The position numbers and the translations under genes are program-made. Shown here piece after piece: positions 56,701 to 64,000 of a DNA stretch of 64,000 bases; positions within the stretch are counted from its first letter, which is position 1; each line of letters opens with the position of its first letter. The notes beneath the pieces were generated by a model that was not told the DNA's origin, made no database searches, and saw nothing but the letters and a program-made list of their open reading frames with translations. The DNA is from Calonectria ilicicola (Eukaryota > Ascomycota > Sordariomycetes > Hypocreales > Nectriaceae): positions 1,860,001 through 1,924,000 of the forward strand of contig CP085826.1 of assembly GCA_020809705.1 (NCBI GenBank), given 5' to 3'.

Positions 56701-59700
56701 ACTGCTAGGAAGGGGGGCAAATAGGTGCGACTGATGCTATTCCAAGGCCTACTATTGCGTCAGATATGAATATTCGAGCGGGTATTAAAATGTTGTCAAC
56801 ACGAAGGCAGAGTGATCACCTATGCCTACCACACCACTACCGCGACGCAAATGTCGGACATATACTTAGCATACAAACAACTGATCCGATCGATCTATCC
56901 CGACTATACTTTTTTTTTTTGAAGAAACACTCAAGTCATTCCTGTGGGCGCGTCGCAGGGGCCAAATTGAGTGATCAAATTATTCAACATGAAAACAGTA
57001 GGGACACTAAAGTCTTTTTTTCTTGTGGTCTCAAAGCACCGATTGTCGCCAAACCACCATGCCTACGTTGCCAGAAGAGACGATATACCCCAACGGGGAC
57101 ATGTGGGGATCCCCGAAACCCACCGACCAAGCAAGAATGTGAATTTCGGATAAATCGCACTCTGAAAGAACATGGTGGAACGAAAACAAGCGGGCTCCAC
57201 ACGACATTTGTGCAGAAACAGTAGTGGCCGCGAAGATATATGCGCTACATAACCACACATGTCCTATTATTCCGAGGTCTCGAAATCACTAGCCACCAGC
57301 ACCATAACATAGGCTTTGTGAATACTGACTCTCCCATCGTGACCAATACCGCGATTGGGCGGAATTCGAGGGCCAGCGTCGATCCACTAAGAAGGAAAGA
57401 AACAGATGAGACCATACCTTGTATGACTGTAAAATTTCGACCCGATATGAATTGGAACTGAACAACGAAAGGCATGCAGTCCACGATATCCATTCTCTCT
57501 TTGCATATGAGTAACCTCGTTCTACGGCTTGAACGATGTTACCAAACTCTCGGGCCAGGTTTACTGCGGCAGTCAAGTTTATGATGGAAATATTCCCGAA
57601 GGCCAGCTGGCGATGTTACTACCACGTTGCAACAGGCATCTGTTGCCGAACGAAGTTGGGGGTGTCTCGATTGCCCTCAGGATTATGCATTATGCGACAG
57701 TAGTTGTTGATGAAACACTTCAAGAGGGCTATAACATTACACCAAGTCTCTAATACCAACAAATATGCACCATATACAATACTGACAATCAACCTCTGTC
57801 TCTAGGCAATAGCAATGATGAGCCTAATCCCACTACACCGCCGAATCCTTCACGTCAAGACGCTTTTTCAGTGAACCTTTAGTCGAAACCTGCGTACGAA
57901 ATGGTGAGGGTCAGTGCGAGCATCACTTATCTGGTCGCAGAGTCTCGGCGGCCAACTGGCCTACAGGCCAAATTTCTCACCCGCACATCGATAAAAGTGG
58001 CATATTACAAAGATCTAGAATGGCCTGGCAACCCGGGCCTCCGGAAAACCTGGAACACTTGATGGCTTCCTGCGCCATTACCCTGAGGCAGATGAACCGA
58101 AACCACGGTGGTGCCTACGTCCCTCTTCCCAACACTACAAAATATACGGGCTGAGAAAACAAGATAGATATGATCATCGATCACCCGGAAAAGCGCAAGG
58201 GATCTCTTGATGCCGTCTGTCAGATAAGGGATGCGTTTAGCATACACTATTTTTGCGTTCCAGATAACCTAACCAGAATAATTTGCAAAGTCGTGGCATT
58301 AAGCTTCCTACCACCGCATAATCTTTTAAAAGATCATCGGGAGAGAAATCCTGGCATGCCTTTGAGGCAGACTACTGATTTGCGGTTTCTTTCTGGGGGG
58401 AACGAATCAGCACCAACTGAAGGTGATTATCTGTTTGAAGCACAGACATCAGTCCTAGTATCAACAACGCAATGCCAGCCCACAATCAAGTCGACCGTTA
58501 TGCGATAATCAGGAGGCTATTCACCAACATCGAGTCGGATCATGAACACCGGTGCAATGATGCTCACTCCTTTAGCCTAAACCAGACGAGACCGAGTACG
58601 CATCAGGCGAAACCAGCGCATCTAATCCAGTATCGAATATGATCTACCTCAGTCCTAGGTTTCATCCTCAATGCAGTAAATAATATTCTTGGAGTTATAC
58701 GAGAACCCAACCTCTACGGTCAATTTGGCGCATAGCGGCTTCAGAGGTTGTATATGCCTCATAGATTACTGGATTGAGTCTGTAGTCACGCTTTCATCAG
58801 AGAAACGCGACAAGCGAGACCTAGAGAATGAAGGACATGAGTGTGACCCAGAGCTTTATAGATGCAAGTTAGTCATCACCATGAAGCAAAGACGTTCCTC
58901 GGTGGATTAAATAATATTGTGAAAGCACATATCTATGGGACCAATTCGACCGACGACATAAAACCTGGATTTGTTACTTTTACCCATCGTACAACACCTG
59001 CTAGTCACTGGTCAACACTTTTCCCATCCATTTACGGTTTCAACAATCACGAATAAAAACTTCAAAGTCGAGACATAGCACCCGAAAACAATTCAACACT
59101 CTCGTAGTGAAGTATCCTAGCTCCAAAATATCGTCCAGCCTTGATTCCGTCGATCTCAACTTCCATAATGCCGGCGTACATCGCAACGTGATCAAATTTC
59201 ACTCTGGCACACCAACACGTTTTAAACTCACCAGTCCAGCGATACAAGCTCAACTGCCAGTTACTCATGACCAAGACGAAGGCTTTGTCGATCTTACTTC
59301 TATCCAACAGCAACGATCTCTCCTTAGTGCCAGTTAACCCAACTCAAGTGGAATTAAATGCGCCAATCTCTTTTTCATTTTGGAGAAACAAGGTGTGTGG
59401 GATTCAAACAAAAATGAGGAGAACGCTCATGCTCTCTCCGGTCGTCCGGATAGACATCATATGGCACTGTTATGCGACAAATCCCGCCACACCATTGAGC
59501 CAAATATTCTGCAATGAAACTAAACCGGTTCAATCCATCTTCCACCGAGTGAAGAATGGACATTATTTTATGGCAATACCCAAAAGGAGCCCCACTACGC
59601 CGAGGCAGAGAATTATCCAGCCAGTGAGATGCAATTTCCATAAGGATACTTGCAACTGTCTATTCAGATATGATTCGTGCCTCTTCCTATTGAAGAAAGA

Positions 59701-60424
59701 AATTGGGGATCCAGGTATAAGTCGGCTTAGTTTGAGCAACAACCTGAGGCTTTTAAGATGGATCTTTTGAGTTCGCGGGCCTACGGCACAAAAAACGACA
59801 TCGACGTTTCGAAACTCCAAGAATGCTCGAAGAAGCGGATCCATATACACCGTGGTTTCTTCTAGGATTCAAGGTCTTAATAAGACTGAGGAGAAGCACC
59901 TCAGGCCAAACAACTATAAATAATGATGTCCCTGACATTCCGTCAAGGTAGCAAAGAGGGACTGTTGAAGAGAAACACTTGATTCGCAGGTCGGGATACG
60001 GAAGCCATGCAGAAGAAGGAATCCGCAGCCGAAATAATTCTCTGTCGTCATTGAAACATTTGATACAGTGGCACTAGCCCAAATAAGAAAGCAACAACAC
60101 CTGCTCTTGCCCTTGATCTCCACTACTAACCGTACTATGGCAACTACCGACTGACGACTGGCGAGAGCAGCTTTTCGCATGTTCCGATACGGCTTAGAGT
60201 AATTTACTACAGAGATGAGGGATCGGCTGCCTCCAGGTCAACTCCCAAAATCAACAGAGCTCAGGTGGCCCATATCACCGTGGTGAGAAAGAGGGAGACC
60301 CTGGAGGACTGCCTCTCTTAGACCAGCGAGGAGTTCTGTGAAACTCACTTCAAGCCGCTGCAAGAAGCACGTCAGAAGGGCTGGTCTATTCTATCCTCCG
60401 ATTTAGTGTTGGCACTACCCAACA
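50712..60424. other. Decayed, gene-poor DNA with membrane-protein and other relics
   Basis: About 9.7 kb. 53087 opens a short frame MSDAEPFGASPTTDNRR, and a later frame (about 53550-53739, GKILYPGYQRALELYG) ends at TGA; they might be exons of one gene but no joining intron set was found. Hydrophobic pieces occur at 54910-55100 (plus), 56400-56480 (minus) and 59563-59620 (minus, GWIILCLGVVGLLLGIAIK). A T run lies at 56910-56919. No intact gene seen. Confidence 0.4.
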
Positions 60425-61065
60425 ATGAAGGTCAAGCCATCCCAAGATGTAGGTAATGAACAGCAAAACCCTCCCCCCCCCTCCCCTACTCCACCCCAGC
60501 CAGCCATTGAGCCTCAGAGGACTGCAGTTCTTAGATATGCTTTGGTCTCCTTGCTAACCTTTTTATGCATTAGATGTTAACCGCCTCGCTGAACTGCTCA
60601 CCTCGGGTCCGCAGATTGCGTTCTGATTGTCGGGGCGTGGCTTTGGCCAACCATCATCGGCTTTGGGTCAGCATCGACAGTGAACCAAACTGTCAACGAA
60701 ATCAACCACATGCGCAACGGTGTATTCATGTTGTACGTCTTGTTCAGACCGGACACAATTGCCCAAGCCCAGCTCGAAAATACAGAACAACAAACCATCG
60801 TGCTTAGTTGCAGAAATACATCGACAGGTGAGCAAAACAATCCGACAATGCAAAGGTAATTTTACCAGTCGCATCCTCCTCCTACGCGAAGGAGAGATTG
60901 GAAAAATTGCAAGTCGAAGCCAAGACCCGGATGCAAGTCCGTTCGTGCTTGGCGATCAAAATGATCAACGCGAAGATGCAAGCAGACCTCAACTCCATTA
61001 CACCACCACGAACAATTTTCCCATTCCTAAGAAGGCGGTCCGAGAAGCTCGCCCGGAATCATTAA
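60425..61065 (+). pseudogene. Putative membrane protein gene, possibly frameshifted
   Basis: The ATG at 60425 (MKVKPSQD) opens a Pro-rich segment. A strong intron end (branch TTGCTAAC, acceptor GCATTAG at about 60573) is followed by DVNRLAELLTSGPQ. A hydrophobic segment then continues in another frame: VLIVGAWLWPTIIGFGSAS, then TVNEINHMRNGVFMLYVLFR. An intron (donor GTGAGC near 60831, acceptor TACCAG near 60870) leads to SYAKERLEKLQVEAK and stops at TAA 61063-61065. The frame change near 60610 has no obvious intron, so this is either a frameshifted gene or an unrecognised splice. The family is not recognised; the order (hydrophobic segment, then charged helix) suggests a membrane-anchored protein. 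Confidence 0.4.
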
Positions 61066-61326
61066 CAATCTCCCTCGCCAAGCTCAAAAAGGCTTGGTTG
61101 TATTGGTCATCATATTTCAGCCAGGAGGGATCATGATAGATGTCATACAACTATTCGAAACCCAAACCCTCAAGTGCCATGTGGCTATTGTAGGTCAGTG
61201 GGCCATCGGGCTACGCTAATGTTTCTCAACTGCACGCAATCAGAAACTAGAAAAAGAGGCTCTTATTGAAAAGTAAGATTAGAAAAGAACTCTAATTGAG
61301 TTCATCTCTATCTAGTTAATATAAAT

Positions 61327-62720
61327 TCATTCTCTAATCCTATTACTCTCTCCTCCATATCGAGACATAATAGTAGATACTAAAACATTTCCTGACATTG
61401 CAGGTAATGTTGCATCTATAAACTGCCATTCTTCTGCAGTCAAAGTGTTCTCAGTAACCAATCGCTGCAATTCCTCATCAATTTTACACTCGGTCTCATA
61501 TTGCAGTCCCTGGGTCATAGCTACAGCAGCGTCGTAAGTCGATAGGCCAAAGAGTTGCTTGGTAATTTCGACTGCATTAATTAGATATAAGACCTTTCCA
61601 CTGTCATAGTCTTTTTTCTCCTTTTCCCATGAGCCTAAGTCATTGGCAATAGAGACATGATCCTTGAATAGGTGTATGTACCTGGCTAAGCCAGGGCTGT
61701 TGAGGTCAACAGATGAGTTGAGCGAAAATTTGATGCAGCCCAAAACATAACTATTCTCTGTGAGCAAGGCTCCACTAGATTTTGAAAGGGGGTTAAATAG
61801 GGTATCACTTACGGCACTGCCGCATCTTCATGCCGATAGCGAAGAAAGTCTTCCATGTTTGAATACTCCTTTGCAGGAGGGGGGCGATTGAAAAATCGAA
61901 TCATCAATTCAATCATTTCTTTCCCAGCATTATTTCCATATACGTGATCTAGCTGAAGAATCTCTGCTATGGTTTCATCAATGTTGGACTCAAGTGGGGA
62001 GTTGGTTCGACCTGTATCATTATACCCAGGTTGCATGCGTGAAATGAAGACTCTCTGAATGTTAGAGAACTATGTTGCGATTAGTATAGGAATAAATGTA
62101 AAGGATATATTTTCTTACCAAAGAAATATCATGCATCTCCCAAAAGTCTGATGTCATTGTTAGAAGGCTTTGTTTTCGCTGGATTTCTAACATAGTTTAT
62201 TCGACTTACCATCAAACAGAAAAATGAAGACATTAACAATAGCGAGCAATTTAGTCCTCTGTTCATCCCCTTCAGCAAAGAGATAAACAGGGAACTTGGA
62301 CCATCCTTCTTCGAATTCTAATGCAAGTTCTTTTTGAGCAATTGAAGCAATAGAGCTTCCCGCCCTGGAAGGTATTTGAGTCTCGCCAGAAGCAGCAAAC
62401 TTCTTGACCCAGGCGCTAGCCGTATCCAAAGACAGTTTCCAATGTTTACTTTGACGGCATAAAAGAATTCCACAGGGCCACGGAAGCCCCAATGCCAAAG
62501 GACTCAAGGCTATCGCATTGTCGCTTCGGTTCATAGAATTCCCAGAATCATCCTGATGATGCAGCCCCAGGGCCAGGAATGACTGATCTCTGAATTGATC
62601 ATTCAATTGGAGTTGAGGGCGTTGCAGGTACTTGATGCCCCCATACAAATAATCATACGCAAAGTTTATAGGAAACTTATACTGTCGATCATTTGCGGAT
62701 ACCAATTTATCTATATTCAT
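61327..62720 (-). CDS. Class I terpene synthase (sesquiterpene cyclase-like)
   Basis: Exons: 62720-62210, 62147-62119, 62069 to about 61813, about 61775 to 61327; about 410 residues. A real ATG opens MNIDKLVS. The aspartate-rich metal motif is formed across the first intron: FIFLFD|DFWEMHD, giving DDFWE at about residue 170. The second metal motif (NSE triad) is NDLGSWEKE in SIANDLGSWEKEKKDYD. The end has SRYGG, the usual Arg-Tyr pair. These are the class I terpene cyclase signatures; length fits a sesquiterpene cyclase acting on farnesyl diphosphate in the cytosol. The last splice is ambiguous: GTAAGT at 61812 with acceptor TCTAG at about 61775 gives a 38-nt intron in frame, while GTGCCG just upstream with acceptor ACAGAG also keeps frame. 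Product unknown. No P450 or other tailoring gene is seen in the 1.3 kb to its right, so a cluster cannot be judged. Confidence 0.88.
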
Positions 62721-64000
62721 ATTAGCATCCTCTATTCCGTTGTTAATAAACGATGGTGTTTTAAATACCCTGGATGGTGGTGTTGTTAGTTTGATATTCC
62801 ATTTTGCTTTCTATTTTGATCAAGGTCAAAGAAATAATCGGTATGGAATGCGTTTCTATTGTTGTATAGGCTAGAGGTAATAGAATGAGTAGGATACAGA
62901 GATGTAATTGAAGTAGACGTGAGCTAGCTTTCATATTTATATTTTGCACACAGCATTCTGTAAACCCATAGTCATCACACTTCTAAGTTTCATGGCACAA
63001 TACAACGTACTACTTTCTATCACATTCTAGTCACTATCTATCACATCACACCCTTTAATTCAACATAAGACTACACCTGAACATACTAATCCAAATACAA
63101 ATGCCGCTACTCTGTATACTAGTTAGCTCAGGTGGACTAGCCCAGGTGACCCAACTCAGCAAGCCAGGTTGGTCATAGCAGTATGAAATAATCATTGAAG
63201 TATGAGACATCCATATAATTATGAGACAGTATTAAATTTGCAAGGAAACTAAGGATGATTTAATCCTCCGCACAGCACAACATTAATGCACTCATGAAAA
63301 CTTATCGCTTCCCTTACCAAGACCATGAATCCCAACGCACATCCTTCACATCCCTCAACACGATGTCATTCGAACGACGTATCCTCCACAAATACGACAC
63401 AGATGATCCAAGCGCCGAGAGATATGCCGACGGCAGTCTCTATAAGTGATGCCGCTTGGGAGCTAACTAGTATGTGATGCGGTGGATTAGACCCAAGCCA
63501 CTCCATTCAGATTACATAGTCTTATCACTATGCTGAATCCAATAGTTTTCTTGCTAACTAGAACAGCTGAACTAATATCTGCAGTGGCCTAACCACTATA
63601 CGTAATAGTGTGATATGTCACATTCGGGCCTTTAATGCGCTATTTCAAGGCTCCCTAGAAGCAATTCCTCCTAGAAATGTTGATGTCTTAGGCGGCTTGT
63701 AGTGCATCGACAACACCGCTAGTGTGGGTAATCTTTTCCCCATTAAGCTAGGTATCTAATGAGGGAATGACTCCATTTTGAGCACTTTATCTATAGGTTA
63801 GAAGTTTTCCTTGGAGAAGGCGTAGTATCGATAGGGTAGACTAGAGGAGCTGGGGGAAGGAAGGAAAGCGAATTCGTGGTGTTAGACTCAATATGCATCA
63901 AAACCTACCCAGTGCCTGACATAGTAATCACATCAAATCAATGTCGGTGGTGTCTCAACATTTCAGACGGCAGTCAATAGGAGTGGTAGCAGCATTGATG
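62721..64000. other. Upstream of the terpene synthase; no clear gene
   Basis: About 1.3 kb, A/T-rich in 62760-63120. A 51-codon plus-strand frame with a good ATG (63294-63449, MKTYRFPYQDHESQRTSF) could be a small gene or first exon, but no motif or downstream exon was recognised. Confidence 0.4.
63294..63449 (+). CDS. Possible small ORF or first exon, 51 aa
   Basis: ATG to TGA, polar product containing FERRILHKYDTDDPSAERY, no signal peptide. Composition looks protein-like, but length and isolation make it uncertain. Confidence 0.2.
   Translation: MKTYRFPYQDHESQRTSFTSLNTMSFERRILHKYDTDDPSAERYADGSLYK

Noticed and set aside
62761..62949. Minus-strand hydrophobic leader-like peptide upstream of the terpene synthase
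   Set aside because: Resembles a signal peptide only by A/T-rich composition; class I terpene cyclases of fungi are cytosolic and the gene has its own ATG.
1..64000. CRISPR arrays, bacterial operons, integrated viral genomes or intact transposons
   Set aside because: None seen: no regular direct-repeat/spacer arrays, no transposase or reverse transcriptase motifs, and gene structure is eukaryotic throughout.

Overview
This is nuclear DNA of a filamentous ascomycete, most likely a sordariomycete and possibly Hypocreales/Nectriaceae. The support is short 47-96 nt GT-AG introns with RCTRAC-type branch points, and typical fungal families: STAND/NLR-type immune proteins, a HeLo/HET-s prion protein, 2EXR and F-box-like proteins, a GH3 beta-glucosidase, a TBC RabGAP and a terpene cyclase. 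The genus is inference; no rRNA or other marker gene is present.

Layout. 1-8.7 kb carries three genes of the fungal NLR/STAND kind: the 5' part of a LipA-like alpha/beta-hydrolase protein (minus, runs off the left edge), a subtilase (S8) domain gene with a rearranged 5' end (plus), and an intact PNP_UDP-NACHT-ankyrin NLR (plus). 9.3-12.0 kb is a five-exon GH3/PA14/FnIII beta-glucosidase (minus), divergent from a 2EXR-domain gene (12.8-14.0 kb, plus). 14-18.5 kb is mostly non-coding, with a 59-bp minisatellite and an easily missed two-exon gene of unknown family (16.5-16.95 kb, minus). 18.5-19.8 kb is an F-box-like protein with a very acidic tail. 20.8-21.9 kb is a gene whose N-terminus resembles the histone H3 tail. 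22.2-23.1 kb is a HET-s homologue with HeLo and amyloid prion-forming domains. 23.1-33.1 kb is largely gene-free, with one possible exon at 24.2-24.6 kb, and its right end is the long C/T-rich leader of the next gene. 33.2-36.4 kb is a TBC-domain GAP and 37.7-38.35 kb a convergent ubiquitin-conjugating enzyme; both look like conserved housekeeping genes.

From about 40 kb to the right end the sequence changes character. A small secreted cysteine-rich protein gene (40.0-40.25 kb) precedes about 20 kb with almost no intact genes but with decayed pieces of an SNF2-like helicase, a protein kinase, a possible FHA-like domain and membrane proteins. At the right end are a two-segment membrane protein gene that may be frameshifted (60.4-61.1 kb) and a class I terpene cyclase (61.3-62.7 kb, minus).

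How the genes relate. The first 23 kb is rich in self/non-self recognition and programmed-cell-death architecture: three different NLR-associated effector domains (hydrolase, subtilase, nucleoside phosphorylase) and a HeLo/HET-s executor. Two conserved genes (TBC, E2) then separate this from a decaying accessory block that ends in a possible secondary-metabolism gene. Exon borders were read by eye from frame continuity and splice motifs and have not been tested against transcripts.
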